Part shown: positions 1 to 8,725 of the stretch, in pieces | Layout of the letters: every line of letters begins with the position of its first letter | How positions within the stretch are numbered: the first letter of the stretch is position 1 | DNA from: Pyrococcus furiosus DSM 3638 | GTDB taxonomy: Archaea > Methanobacteriota_B > Thermococci > Thermococcales > Thermococcaceae | Assembly (NCBI RefSeq): GCF_000007305.1 | Contig: NC_003413.1 | Coordinates: forward strand, 739,318 to 803,317 | Direction: 5' to 3' | Length of the DNA: 64,000 nucleotides | Translations under genes and position numbers: made by a program | Notes under the pieces: model-generated | The model's database searches: none | What the model was told of the DNA's origin: nothing | The model's input: only the letters and a program-made list of their open reading frames with translations

Positions 1-320
1 GTGCGAGAGCTCCAAAGCTCCCAGGGCTCTTAATGCAGGGAGGAGAGTAAATTTTCTTCCGTTTGTTTAATTTTTATTCCGTTTAAGGACACTTTTCTGT
101 AAACGCGATGGTGTTTAAGTTTGTTCCTGGGAATTATTCCCGATCAAGTCATAATAAACCGTGCCGATAGGCTTGCAGAAGAAAAGACAGAGCTCAAGAA
201 ATAAGATAATATTCAAAACTTGAGACACTAATTCTAATTGTGCTTGGCATAGTGGTTTTTGGTTTATAATATTTGTACTACATGCTTTTATCTTCTTCTT
301 TGAAATAACATCTTCTGGGA
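1..320. other. Unassigned left edge of the window
   Basis: Short open stretches run in from the window edge in all three forward frames and close at about 33, 50 and 69, so a gene ending here from the left is possible, but none of the three tails is recognisable. The rest is AT-rich with no convincing coding signal. A reverse-strand open frame at 115-336 has no recognisable family sequence and looks like chance. Confidence 0.3.
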
Positions 321-569
321 GTGAAGATGAATCCAAAGGAATTTAAGAAAATAGCTTTGGTAGGTGCCATTCCAGAGTATAGGAATATAATCCTAAAGGA
401 TTTGCTTAGGAAGGGATTTGAAGTTCTGCCAGTAAATCCTAAGTATGATGAAATCGAGGGTATAAAGTGCTATAAAAGTGTTAAAGAACTTCCCAGGGAC
501 GTTGATGTAATTGTTTTTGTTGTTCCTCCGAAAATTGGTCTTTACGTGTTGGATTTTAAACCCCCATAA
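321..569 (+). pseudogene. CoA-binding domain protein, C-terminally truncated
   Basis: The 82-residue product begins KIALVGAIPEYRNII and continues with GFEVLPVNPKYDEIEG and DVDVIVFVVPP. This is the Rossmann-like half of the small CoA-binding (YccU-like) family, whose members are usually about 135-145 residues. The frame ends in VLDFKPP where the second half should begin, so the gene is cut to roughly 60 percent. The start is GTG 321 or the ATG at 327. The DNA after the stop no longer encodes the missing half, so this looks like a deletion product and not a single mutation. Confidence 0.6.
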
Positions 570-571
570 TA

Positions 572-729
572 TAGTGATGGTAGAGCGTTTCAAATGGATT
601 CTCCTACTCAACTTTTCTAATGGAAGTTGTCTCTTGATGGCCAGTTAAGATTGTTCTTCGCGTTTTACGAAAGCTCTGGAGTTCAAAGACTTCTGTTCCC
701 TTCAATATACAGATACATGGTTTGGGCTT
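572..729 (+). pseudogene. Decayed coding remnant, family unknown
   Basis: Immediately after the truncated CoA-binding gene, one forward frame reads YSDGRAFQMDSPTQLF, a stop, WKLSLDGQLRLFFAFYESSG, then VQRLLFPSIYRYMVWA and a second stop. The amino-acid composition is protein-like over about 50 codons, so it is probably the end of a gene that was fused onto the CoA-binding fragment by deletion. I do not recognise the family. Confidence 0.3.
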
Positions 730-798
730 GATATAAGGGTGTTTTTCTACGCTAAACCCGTCTATTATTAACTGAAGAATGCCAACGCTTATAAAAAT

Positions 799-2388
799 TC
801 AGGATGAGGGGAGTCTCAAATTTTTAATCATTTTTACCTTTCCGTTTTCTATGAAAATAACTTTGTCCACTAAATTAATTGTTGATGGACGATGAGATAT
901 TACAATTAATGTTATTCCTTTTGCCTTTATTTCATTAATGATTTCAGCCTCCATGTCAGGATCTACCCCTGACAATGCCTCGTCCAAGATTAAAACCTCT
1001 GGTTTACGGAGTAGTGCTCTCGCTAAGGCAATTCTCTGTCTTTCTCCCAAAGAGACTTCTCTATATCCAGGACCAATTTTCTCTTCTAAGGGGATATTGA
1101 GTTGGACTGTTTTTAGAATATTCTTGATGTCTTCTTCGCTAAAATCTTCCCATAAAGTGATATTTTCCTTTACAGTTCCTGGGAATATAAATTCATGACT
1201 TTCAACAAGCTTTACTCTATCACGCAAGTTCTTGAAGTTAAAGATGGGGATTTTATTTATTAGGATATTACCCTTTTTTGGACGATAATAGCCTGCAATT
1301 ATATTTGCAAGCGTGCTCTTTCCGCTTCCACTCTCTCCAACTATCCCTATTGTTTCTCCTCTCTTTATTAGCAGGGAGATATTTTCTAGAATGCCATTGT
1401 AACTTACGTCCTGTATTTCTATGCTTTCCACTTTTGTTAGAATTTCATTTCCAAATTGCTCTTCTTCTAAGCTAAGCGCTTCTTCAATTCTTTTTAGTGC
1501 TGGATAAGCTTCTGGAATATATCCCAAATCCGACAAAATTACGACAAGGGGTTCTAAGATATCCCTTGAGACTATGTAAAATGCCACCAAAGTTCCAACG
1601 TCTATTCTCCAGAATAAACCAATGAGAATTGCTGCTAGGGGGATTATTTGGGATAGTGTCTCATAGAGATATCCATATTTTTTAGACGCAAAAACAAGGC
1701 TTCTAATGGAATGATACCAGTTTAAGGCCTCTTCGTTTAATTTCTTTTTTGCACCATTCAGAGCGTTGAGGTTTTTGATAGTCTTTCTACCCTCTAACTT
1801 ATTTCTAATTCGTTCAATGAGCATTGAAAATTTCTCTCTTTCCATGGAAGAAAGTCTCGCCATTTCTCTCATTTGTTTTTTGAATATGAGAACAAATACA
1901 ACCAAAAGGGGCAATGTTATCATGAAGAGTTCGGGACTTAGCATAATAAGGGAAATTAAATAGGCACAAAACCTAACGATATTAACTACTAACGCTGGAA
2001 TTAAAGCTGCTGCTAAAAAGCTGACGTATACAACATTTGACATCAAATCAGTTAAATACTCTCCAGGAGTTTTTTTCTTAAATGCGCTCTCTTTAGCGTG
2101 TAGAATTTTTTCATAAATTCTGCCTATAAGTTCTACTTGCATTATCCTTTTAGATATCTCAAGATTATACGAGACTATAAAGCCAAGGACATTAATTAAA
2201 GCAAAAATAACCATTAATAAAATTATTTTACCCGTCTCTGGGTTGTTTATGGTGTTCCTAATAGTGAGGGCAAATTTAATTTCCAAAAAGGAAACTACGG
2301 TATTTAGTATTATTATTCCCATCTGCCTTTTTCTTAGCTTTTTTGATAACTGCCAGTATCTTCTAAGTGAATATGTGAGAATGCTCAT
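799..2388 (-). CDS. ABC exporter, fused membrane and ATP-binding domains
   Basis: 529 residues. The N-terminal ~300 residues carry about six hydrophobic segments (ABC exporter type 1 membrane domain). The C-terminal nucleotide-binding domain has Walker A GESGSGKST near residue 348, the signature SLGERQ near 444, Walker B LILDEALSG near 462 and a switch histidine in VISHRPST. It is a half-transporter of the multidrug/lipid-flippase type and would work as a homodimer or with a partner half not present here; the substrate is unknown. ATG 2388 is preceded by GAGGAGG at good spacing. No cotranscribed neighbour is seen; about 690 bp of non-coding, decayed DNA lies upstream. Confidence 0.9.
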   Translation of the reverse strand: MSILTYSLRRYWQLSKKLRKRQMGIIILNTVVSFLEIKFALTIRNTINNPETGKIILLMVIFALINVLGFIVSYNLEISKRIMQVELIGRIYEKILHAKESAFKKKTPGEYLTDLMSNVVYVSFLAAALIPALVVNIVRFCAYLISLIMLSPELFMITLPLLVVFVLIFKKQMREMARLSSMEREKFSMLIERIRNKLEGRKTIKNLNALNGAKKKLNEEALNWYHSIRSLVFASKKYGYLYETLSQIIPLAAILIGLFWRIDVGTLVAFYIVSRDILEPLVVILSDLGYIPEAYPALKRIEEALSLEEEQFGNEILTKVESIEIQDVSYNGILENISLLIKRGETIGIVGESGSGKSTLANIIAGYYRPKKGNILINKIPIFNFKNLRDRVKLVESHEFIFPGTVKENITLWEDFSEEDIKNILKTVQLNIPLEEKIGPGYREVSLGERQRIALARALLRKPEVLILDEALSGVDPDMEAEIINEIKAKGITLIVISHRPSTINLVDKVIFIENGKVKMIKNLRLPSS

Positions 2389-2400
2389 AGTAGAGCCTCC

Positions 2401-2748
2401 TCAACAATAGTTTTGAAAAATTTATTTTTAAATGTTTCTGTTTGCAAATATCTTCTTCCTAAACAATCTGTACAAGTAACTTTAAAATGTATATACTACA
2501 TTTAGGTTGTATAATTTTGTTTGTAAGAGTTCTTATTAGTTGTTGAATCTTAAAGAATTTTAATCTAAGAAGGCTATTATTAAAAATGTTTTCCATGTAA
2601 AAATCCGGATATACTAGTTAATAACATGGATAAACATCCTCATTTGGCATAACCGTGAAAGTAGACAATCCAGCGATGGAGGTGGTCTTTTTTATGGTTC
2701 ATAATTATCAAATAAAGTATTCCATAAGTAATATTTTAATATAGTATC
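2401..2748. other. AT-rich intergenic DNA, no gene seen
   Basis: This stretch upstream of the ABC exporter has no sustained reading frame on either strand. It presumably carries the exporter promoter (TATA-like AT tracts such as TTTATTTTTAAATG near 2420), but I cannot place a single convincing box. Confidence 0.35.
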
Positions 2749-2967
2749 TCACTCTTCTTTAGTGAAATCTTTGTTTGGAGGGTACTGAGCTAAACCAATA
2801 TTTGTGTATGTTGCTTCTGCAATTATCTTAGCTTTTCCTTCAACACTTTGGAGTTTTCTAGACCCCTTAGTACTAGTGTGAAAGATCCCTTTTCATCTTT
2901 TGTTACTCTATTGTATCATGAACCATTTTGGATCGTCTATTGATATATATACTGCCTCCATATTCTC
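2749..2967 (-). pseudogene. Decayed gene, unknown family, at least two frameshifts
   Basis: Reading leftward, three consecutive frames give a smooth protein: ENMEAVYISIDDPKWFMI, then NRVTKDEKGSFTLVLRGLEN, then EGKAKIIAEATYTNIGLAQY continuing to PPNKDFTKEE and a stop at 2749-2751. The switches need two small frameshifts. The 5' side runs directly into an IS982 scar at 2968, which suggests that the gene was interrupted by that element and then decayed. The family is not recognised. Confidence 0.45.
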
Positions 2968-3018
2968 TTGTTCTCTCTAAAAAAGTTTTACTATGGGATC
3001 CGGCGAATAAGCATGACA
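2968..3018 (+). mobile_element. IS982-type element scar, about 50 bp
   Basis: The sequence CTCTAAAAAAGTTTTACTAT followed by GGG matches the middle of the IS982 transposase genes at about 33892-33917 and 46243-46268. It then jumps about 50 bp further into the element to ATCCGGCGAATAAGCATGA. Only these two pieces remain, fused by an internal deletion. The A-run here is six bases, against seven in both longer copies. Confidence 0.65.
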
Positions 3019-3075
3019 GTTGTATTATCTGTTTATAAATATTGTTATTAAATAAGATTAGAGGATTAGAAAAAG

Positions 3076-3711
3076 CTAAATGTTGAACGCTCCTTTGACA
3101 CCATTTATAACCATTTGAACTGCCATTGATGCCAAAATAAGACCCATCATTCTTGTCATTACCTTAATCCCAATGGTTCCCAACTTTTGATGTATTCTGT
3201 TAGCGGCTGAAAGAATTATCCACACTGTAATCCCTATTGCTACCACTACTAGTAGCACTATAGATTTTTCAATCATTGTAGAGCTCTTAGCCATGTAGAG
3301 CATTGTGGTGGTTATGGCACCTGGGCCTGAAAGTAAAGGAATCGCGAGTGGAATTATAGCCACTTCCTCAAGTGTTACAGCTTCTTCACTGATATGTTCT
3401 TCTTCTTCACTTATTTTTACGGAAGAAAGCTTTCCTGAGAGCATCTCTAGAGACATTCTAAAGAGAATTATCCCTCCTGCTATTGAAAATGCATCTGTAG
3501 ATGCTCCGAAGAACTTGAAAATCCACTCCCCCACTAGAGCAAAGACTAAGAGAGTTACCATAACTGTAGTGGAAGTTTTCCTTGCTATTTCCTTTCTCTT
3601 CTCTGGACTTAAATTTCTAGTTACAGCTATAAACACTGGAACAGCCCCTATTGGATTAGTTATCGCGAAAAGACCTCCATAAAAGAGTAAAAAGTCTTTT
3701 AGAACTTCCAT
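3076..3711 (-). CDS. MarC-family integral membrane protein
   Basis: About 211 residues with six predicted hydrophobic helices. The N-terminal FLLFYGGLFAITNPIGAVPV segment is diagnostic of the MarC/SNARE-associated-like membrane family (the NPIG motif), and the LPLAIPLLSGPGAI-like segment (here IIPLAIPLLSGPGAI) repeats the NPxG/SGPG theme in the second half. The function is unknown despite the historical antibiotic-resistance name. ATG 3711 is chosen because GGGTGAT lies about six bases upstream; an in-frame GTG at 3720 is the alternative. It is divergent from the ZIP transporter across about 60 bp that must hold both promoters. Confidence 0.85.
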   Translation of the reverse strand: MEVLKDFLLFYGGLFAITNPIGAVPVFIAVTRNLSPEKRKEIARKTSTTVMVTLLVFALVGEWIFKFFGASTDAFSIAGGIILFRMSLEMLSGKLSSVKISEEEEHISEEAVTLEEVAIIPLAIPLLSGPGAITTTMLYMAKSSTMIEKSIVLLVVVAIGITVWIILSAANRIHQKLGTIGIKVMTRMMGLILASMAVQMVINGVKGAFNI

Positions 3712-3773
3712 GAGTATCACCCTTTTCAGTAACCTTTTAAGTTTAAAATTCTTTTTTCTCCTGGGGATGACAG

Positions 3774-4583
3774 ATGTTTGAAAACTTTATCTCAAATCTT
3801 GCCTCATACATTCTGAGTATTTCAGGAGGGAACATAATAGTAGTTTCCATATATGCTGGACTATTTGTTGCTCTTATGACAACTTTAGGAGCTTTGGTAG
3901 CTATAATCGCTCACAAACTTCCTGAGTGGAGCGTTGATATTAGCCTTTCTTTTGCGGCAGGAGTAATGATTGTAGCTAGTTTTACAAGCCTAATTATCCC
4001 AGGAATAGAGCTTTCAGGTAGATTCCTGCCCGTGGGGGTGGGTATTTTTCTTGGAGTGCTCCTTATATACGCGATTGACAACTTACTTCCCCATGAACAT
4101 TTGGTTAAGGGATATGAGGGCCCTAGAGAACTTAAAGAAAGATTAAGAACAGTGTGGTTAATTGTGTTTGCTGTTATAATTCATAATTTGCCCGAGGGTT
4201 TAGCCATAGGAACGTCTCTTGTGTACAATCTTAAGAGTGGTCTTGTTACTGCAATAGCAATTGGAATACAGGATTTCCCTGAAGGAACAGTTGTTTCTCT
4301 CCCCCTGGCTTCTATTCAAAAGAAGCGTCTAACTCCTATAGCAATGGGAGCTTTGAGCGGTATAGCTGAGATGATAATGGTGGTCTTGGGGGCATTGCTT
4401 TTCTCTTTCTTCCATGGCCTTCTTCCCTATGGGTTAGGATTGGCTGGAGGGGCAATGCTTTATGTTACCGTGAAGGAGATGATTCCAGAAATATACAAGA
4501 GAGAGGAAAATGAAAAACTCGTGACATTAGGATTTTTCTTAGGGTTTTACGTAATGCTCTTCTTAGATTCAATGTTAGGTTAG
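3774..4583 (+). CDS. ZIP-family divalent metal transporter
   Basis: 269 residues with about eight transmembrane segments. The ZIP signature is clear: HNLPEGLAIG near residue 135 (TM4) and DFPEG near residue 165 (TM5), the metal-site pair of Zn/Fe permeases. In TM5 the usual HN..PEG is replaced by QDFPEG, so one metal ligand differs from the classical binuclear site. It probably imports Zn2+ or another divalent metal at the cytoplasmic membrane. ATG 3774 follows GGGGATGAC. The 3' end overlaps the convergent M24 gene by 9 bp. Confidence 0.87.
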   Translation: MFENFISNLASYILSISGGNIIVVSIYAGLFVALMTTLGALVAIIAHKLPEWSVDISLSFAAGVMIVASFTSLIIPGIELSGRFLPVGVGIFLGVLLIYAIDNLLPHEHLVKGYEGPRELKERLRTVWLIVFAVIIHNLPEGLAIGTSLVYNLKSGLVTAIAIGIQDFPEGTVVSLPLASIQKKRLTPIAMGALSGIAEMIMVVLGALLFSFFHGLLPYGLGLAGGAMLYVTVKEMIPEIYKREENEKLVTLGFFLGFYVMLFLDSMLG

Positions 4584-5651
4584 CTTTTCTAACTCATCTT
4601 TTTTGACGAGATATGTATCTTCGTGCTTAATTGCCCCTTCTGGAATCATGAGAGGTGTGTGAATTATGCTCAGAACCATATTTTCTGCAACTTTTGTTGC
4701 TCTCGTTGGAACTACAATAGTGGGCATTGGTGGTTCTTCTATGAGCAAGCCGACACCGTGGGTGTAACCAGCGAGGTAGGAATCTTCGAATCCGTTCTCC
4801 TTAAAGAACTGGAAGAGCTTTCTTTCAACTGAGTTTAGTGGGACGCCTACTTTTGTTTCTTCTAGGGCAATTTCTAAAGCTTTTTCCTTTACCTCTATTG
4901 CCTTCTTTACTCTTTCGTTAGGCTCCCCTACTACAAAAGTTCTTGCCATATTCGCGTAATAATGATTCCAGTCGGTTCCTATAACAACCGTCACCACACT
5001 ATTTTCTTTTACCTTTAGATCTCGGAAGGGTTCGGCGTGTGCTCTTGGAGTAGTTGAGACATAAACCTTTGGATCCTCACTTCCATTTAACATAAGCTCT
5101 CTGTATATTTCTGCCGCTATTTCGAGTTCACTGAGTCCTGGCTTGATTATCTCCTCGGCAACCTTCATTCCTTTATTAGCTATTTTGGCGGCTTTTCTGA
5201 TATTTTCTATTTCCCACTCGTCTTTTATCATTCTCATACCCATAGTTATGTCAAGGATGTCCACTACTTCGACAGTTGGATTAAGCCTTTGGAACATTTT
5301 GAAAAATAGCAAGTATGCGTCTCTTTCCACACCAAACTCAAGCCCTACCCTTCTAGCTCCACTACTTTGAATTAGCTTAACTACTCCAGCCATTAGATCT
5401 TCAACTTTTTGGAATTCAACTACATTCTCTATCCAGCTCCTTCTCTTGAATTCTTCCGCTTCTCCTTTAACAACGAATACAGTTGGCTCTCCCTCTGCGG
5501 GGACGAAAAGGCTTGGACGGAGCCACTTAGTCCCTGTTAAGTAAATAAAGGTTGATAGAGTTCTTATAACTGCTGCATCTATGTCTTTTTCTTTTAAAGC
5601 TTCCTGAAATCTCTCCATTCTTTTTCTAAAAATTTTTTGATTTCCTCTCAT
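4575..5651 (-). CDS. M24 (prolidase-like) protein with degenerate metal site
   Basis: 358 residues with an N-terminal creatinase-like domain (about 1-140) and a C-terminal pita-bread domain. Compared with archaeal prolidases, whose five ligands are D, D, H, E, E, the region near residue 225 reads IGTDWNHYYANMART: the second Asp is Asn and the first has no clean equivalent. HGVG near 298 keeps the His. The usual TIEPG Glu is replaced in SIIHTP near 328, and the last Glu is kept in KHEDT near 344. So it is a member of the family by fold, but an ordinary binuclear prolidase activity is doubtful. ATG 5651 sits after a short leader; no operon partner is seen. Confidence 0.8.
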   Translation of the reverse strand: MRGNQKIFRKRMERFQEALKEKDIDAAVIRTLSTFIYLTGTKWLRPSLFVPAEGEPTVFVVKGEAEEFKRRSWIENVVEFQKVEDLMAGVVKLIQSSGARRVGLEFGVERDAYLLFFKMFQRLNPTVEVVDILDITMGMRMIKDEWEIENIRKAAKIANKGMKVAEEIIKPGLSELEIAAEIYRELMLNGSEDPKVYVSTTPRAHAEPFRDLKVKENSVVTVVIGTDWNHYYANMARTFVVGEPNERVKKAIEVKEKALEIALEETKVGVPLNSVERKLFQFFKENGFEDSYLAGYTHGVGLLIEEPPMPTIVVPTRATKVAENMVLSIIHTPLMIPEGAIKHEDTYLVKKDELEKLT

Positions 5652-5827
5652 TGGTTAACCCCTATATCATTATAGATAGCTTTCCTTAATAGATTTTATT
5701 AAGGATAAACAACACTACATCCCAAGGACAGTATGGAGATAAAAAAAGATTCTGAAAGGCATTAACCTTACGATAAATTCGGGAAATTTCACATAATCAT
5801 TGTTCTAACGGATCTGGGAAGTTTATA
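5652..5827. other. Intergenic DNA between M24 gene and suf remnants
   Basis: Contains the upstream region of the M24 gene and no recognisable coding sequence. It grades into the decayed suf locus to the right. Confidence 0.3.
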
Positions 5828-6357
5828 CTAGAACTTGAGCTTCTCATACTAGATGAGCCCGATAGTGGTGTTAACCCAGGTGAGAAAAATATCACAAATC
5901 CAATAAACGAAAATGAATACGTGGAGTTGAATGGCATTATTTTCGGCCAAAAATATTGGTACATTGATTTGGGAGGAGAACTGTACTTTAAGGAAAAGGA
6001 TGCTGGTATAAACGCTTCAAAAGCCATTATAATGAATGAAAACAAAGTGATCACAAGGGATTGTAGCTGAGGCTCTTGGGGTAGGGGACGTATTAGCTAT
6101 GATGCCCTCTTAATGAGTAACAAGATAACAGTAGTTATCCTGAGATGGTAAGTAAAGTTGAAGATGCTGGGCTAAGCCAAGAAGCTGTAATAGGCAAGAT
6201 AAAAGAGGAGAGTTGTTTTACCCAATGAATCGTGGACTAAATGAGGAAAAAGGCAACTTACCTCGTAGTTAGGAGCTTCTTAGAGCTAATGTTGAAGGGC
6301 ATTCCTTTGGTAGAGATAAGAAAAATAATTGAGCTTGCTGTTAGCGGTGGAATGTGA
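5828..6357 (+). pseudogene. Remnant of a sufC-sufB iron-sulfur assembly locus
   Basis: The forward frames spell fragments of two SUF proteins. First comes LELLILDEPDSGVNP, the Walker B/D-loop signature of the SufC ATPase, running straight into YVELNGIIFGQKYWYIDLGG and ELYFKEKDAGINASKAIIMN, a SufB/D-like stretch that ends at a stop near 6068. Then, in shifting frames, come YDALLMSNK, VSKVEDAGLSQEAVIGKIKE, YPMNRGLNEE and SFLELMLKGIPLVEIRKIIE, ending LAVSGGM and a stop at 6357. The last part matches the conserved SufB C-terminus (HEAAVGKI..., RGL...A). At least four frameshifts and an internal deletion are needed, so it is not functional; an intact copy presumably exists elsewhere. Confidence 0.65.
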
Positions 6358-6421
6358 GTTTTTCATTTTTAAGACCTAAAGTTTAAGTTAAAGTAATTTC
6401 AATAATTCTATGGTGGTCATC

Positions 6422-7009
6422 ATGAAGATTGAACTCCCCCAACCCAGGCTAAAGAGTGATGTTTGTTTGGAGGAGGCGATTTTCAAGAGGAAGAGCATTA
6501 GAAGGTACAAGAATGAACCTTTAACCCTTGGGGAGCTTTCTCAGCTCTTATGGGCAGCAGCAGGAAAGAACGCTTGGGGAAAGAAGAACTACCCAAGTGC
6601 TGGCGCATGCTATCCTTTGGAAGTCTATGCTGTGGTCTCAAATGTTGAGAACCTTCCACCTGGGTTATACCACTACAATGGAGAGGAGCACACTCTTGAA
6701 CTTATCAGAAAAGGAGATCTAAGAGAAGAGCTTGCTGAGGCCTGTTTGGGCCAAAGGTGCGTTGCTACGGCACCAGTGAATATAGTGATAGTCGCTCACT
6801 TCGAAAGAACGACCTCTAGATATGGGGAGAGGGGCATTAGGTATGTATATATGGATACGGGACACATGGGACAGAACATCTATCTCCAAGCTACTGCCTT
6901 AGGTCTAGGAACTGTGGCTGTTGGGGCGTTTTATGATGAAAAAGTAAAAGAAGTGCTTGGAGTGGAAGGACATCCAGTTTATGTATTTCCTGTTGGTAGG
7001 CTCCTCTGA
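6422..7009 (+). CDS. Nitroreductase / SagB-type FMN oxidoreductase
   Basis: 195 residues from the preferred start. The FMN-binding RKSIRRYKNEPLTLGELSQL near the N-terminus, the mid-protein ATAPVNIVIVA, and the C-terminal GAFYDEKVKEVLG with YVFPVG are typical of the nitroreductase superfamily, SagB-like subgroup. It would use FMN and NAD(P)H, substrate unknown. ATG 6422 is chosen because GGTGGTCATC precedes it; an upstream in-frame ATG at 6410 would place the ribosome site inside the gene. Its 3' end overlaps the convergent flavodiiron gene by 31 bp. Confidence 0.85.
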   Translation: MKIELPQPRLKSDVCLEEAIFKRKSIRRYKNEPLTLGELSQLLWAAAGKNAWGKKNYPSAGACYPLEVYAVVSNVENLPPGLYHYNGEEHTLELIRKGDLREELAEACLGQRCVATAPVNIVIVAHFERTTSRYGERGIRYVYMDTGHMGQNIYLQATALGLGTVAVGAFYDEKVKEVLGVEGHPVYVFPVGRLL

Positions 7010-8223
7010 ATTAATTCCCTTACAGCATCTCTTATCTTTTCCTCATCCTCTGCAGAGGGAGCTCCCTTGCTTTCAACGGTCATTACGTGGTCGAATTTGC
7101 TCCTTGTTATCATGCTCTCTATTTTCTTCCCTGCTCCTCCTCCCCAGCCAAAGGCTCCCACTATCAACACTGGCTTTTCGTAGTTTGCCTTGTCTATAAT
7201 TTCGTAGAGGAGATATCTTATCCTGGGGTGTATATCGGCTTCATACGTTGAGACTCCAATAACTATTGCCTCAGCACTTGGAACCTCGCCAAGGATATCG
7301 CTTACAGCAGGAGCTACCTTGTCCGTGTACTTGTAGATTACGGGCTTCATTCCGTGCTTCTTCAGCTCGTCTATAACAATGTCCATTCTCTTCTCCACAA
7401 ACCCATACATTGAATCGTAAACTACAAGCACTTTTCCTTTTTCTGCTCTACCAGCTCCCACTTCTTCATAGTGTCTAAATATTCTAATGGGGTCTCTCCT
7501 CCATATTAAACCGTGGCCAGGAAGAATCATTTTTACATCTTTTACTATGCCAAGCTCTTTTAGTTTTCTTATGTTCTCCACAATGTACTTGTGGTAGTGA
7601 CCTATTACGGTGACAATGTACTTTGTGACATAGGGTAGGTATTTCTCTACCACTTCCTCACTGCTATCGTCTATGGTCTCTGGGATTGAGTACCCCCCAC
7701 CAGCGTCGCAAGAGAATATTATCTTATCCTCAACCAAGTAAGTTATCATTGTGTCTGGCCAATGAAGCCAAGGAACTGTTATAAACCGGAATGTCTTTCC
7801 TCCTATTTTCATTTCTTCTCCGTCTTTTATTACCTTAAAGTTCTCTACGACCTTTTTTCCGTAAAAGCCTTCGAGCAAGTTCCTTGCAAACTGAGTTCCT
7901 ATTACCATAGCTTTATACTCGTTCTCCTCGAGAACCCTGGGAAGAGCTCCACTGTGATCTGGTTCGGTGTGGTGAACTATTATATGGGTTATTTCCTTTG
8001 GATCAACTAGCTTCTTTAGTGCATCCATGAATAAATCTTCATAATCTTTCTTTACTGTGTCAAACAAAACAACAGCATCATTAAGCTTTAGAAGGTAGGA
8101 GTTGTACGTTATCCCCTCTGGAATGTCCCAGGCTGCTTCAAAGTACTTTATCTGGTCGTCATCAACTCTTATTAGATAAAGTTCCATATCTTCCGTTAAC
8201 TTCTCAATCCAAACTTTTGGCAT
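6979..8223 (-). CDS. fprA: A-type flavoprotein (flavodiiron protein)
   Basis: 414 residues: an N-terminal metallo-beta-lactamase-like diiron domain and a C-terminal flavodoxin domain (KVLVVYDSMYGFVEKRMDIV, about 262-400). The diiron ligands are visible: H85, E87, D89 in HHTEPDHSG, H154 in HWPDT, D173 in SCDAGGGYS and H237 in PGHG. The family reduces O2 to water (or NO) with electrons from rubredoxin; P. furiosus has a characterised member. It is the last gene of a leftward string with the peroxiredoxin and 2-oxoacid oxidoreductase, 48 bp after the peroxiredoxin. That gap contains TATA-like CTTTTATACTTT, so it may also have its own promoter. GGGGTG precedes the ATG. Confidence 0.93.
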   Translation of the reverse strand: MPKVWIEKLTEDMELYLIRVDDDQIKYFEAAWDIPEGITYNSYLLKLNDAVVLFDTVKKDYEDLFMDALKKLVDPKEITHIIVHHTEPDHSGALPRVLEENEYKAMVIGTQFARNLLEGFYGKKVVENFKVIKDGEEMKIGGKTFRFITVPWLHWPDTMITYLVEDKIIFSCDAGGGYSIPETIDDSSEEVVEKYLPYVTKYIVTVIGHYHKYIVENIRKLKELGIVKDVKMILPGHGLIWRRDPIRIFRHYEEVGAGRAEKGKVLVVYDSMYGFVEKRMDIVIDELKKHGMKPVIYKYTDKVAPAVSDILGEVPSAEAIVIGVSTYEADIHPRIRYLLYEIIDKANYEKPVLIVGAFGWGGGAGKKIESMITRSKFDHVMTVESKGAPSAEDEEKIRDAVRELIQRSLPTGNT

Positions 8224-8271
8224 TTCTTCTTCACCCCAACATGGTTTGAAAATTAAAGTATAAAAGTTTTT

Positions 8272-8721
8272 TCATATTTTCAGGATGTCAAATATTTCAT
8301 TTAGATCTGGAAGTTCTCTAATTGGGTAAACCTTGTAGAAGATAATCTTCATCTCTTCATCTATTAGTATGTTAGCTCTTTCTGAAAATCCATCCTTTTC
8401 TCTGAACACTCCGTATAGCTTTGCAACCTCACCATGCGGCCAGAAGTCGCTTAGAATTCTTAGCTTTTTAAGGCCCATGTGCTCTGCCCATGCCTTCTTT
8501 GAGGGGATAGGATCAACGCTTATTCCAACTGGAATTACGTTTAAGGATTCAAATTTTTCATAGTTTTCTTCCAGTGCTTTCATCTGCTTTTCACATATTT
8601 TTGTCCAAGCTAGGGGATGGAAAGAGAGCAAAATCTTCTTTCCTCTAAAGTCACTTAGTTTGAATTCCTTTCCATGCTGGTCTTTTAAAACAAAGTCTGG
8701 AGCTTTATCTCCAATCTTCAT
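8272..8721 (-). CDS. Peroxiredoxin (AhpC/TSA family)
   Basis: 149 residues from the preferred start MKIGDKAPDF. The peroxidatic motif is PLAWTKIC (PxxxTxxC) near residue 45, after LSFHPLAW; this is a thioredoxin-fold peroxidase that reduces H2O2 or alkyl peroxides. No obvious resolving Cys follows, so it is probably a 1-Cys-type or uses an external reductant. ATG 8721 is chosen over 8742 because GAGGTG lies seven bases upstream and the longer form would overlap the preceding gene. It starts four bases after the stop of the oxidoreductase beta subunit, so the two are almost surely cotranscribed. Confidence 0.88.
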   Translation of the reverse strand: MKIGDKAPDFVLKDQHGKEFKLSDFRGKKILLSFHPLAWTKICEKQMKALEENYEKFESLNVIPVGISVDPIPSKKAWAEHMGLKKLRILSDFWPHGEVAKLYGVFREKDGFSERANILIDEEMKIIFYKVYPIRELPDLNEIFDILKI

Positions 8722-8725
8722 TTTT

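Noticed and set aside
115..336. 73-residue reverse frame near the left edge
   Set aside because: No recognisable motif, no ribosome site, overlaps the start of the CoA-binding gene; looks like chance in AT-rich DNA.
5797..6054. 85-residue reverse frame
   Set aside because: The opposite strand gives SufC/SufB motifs; this frame is its shadow.
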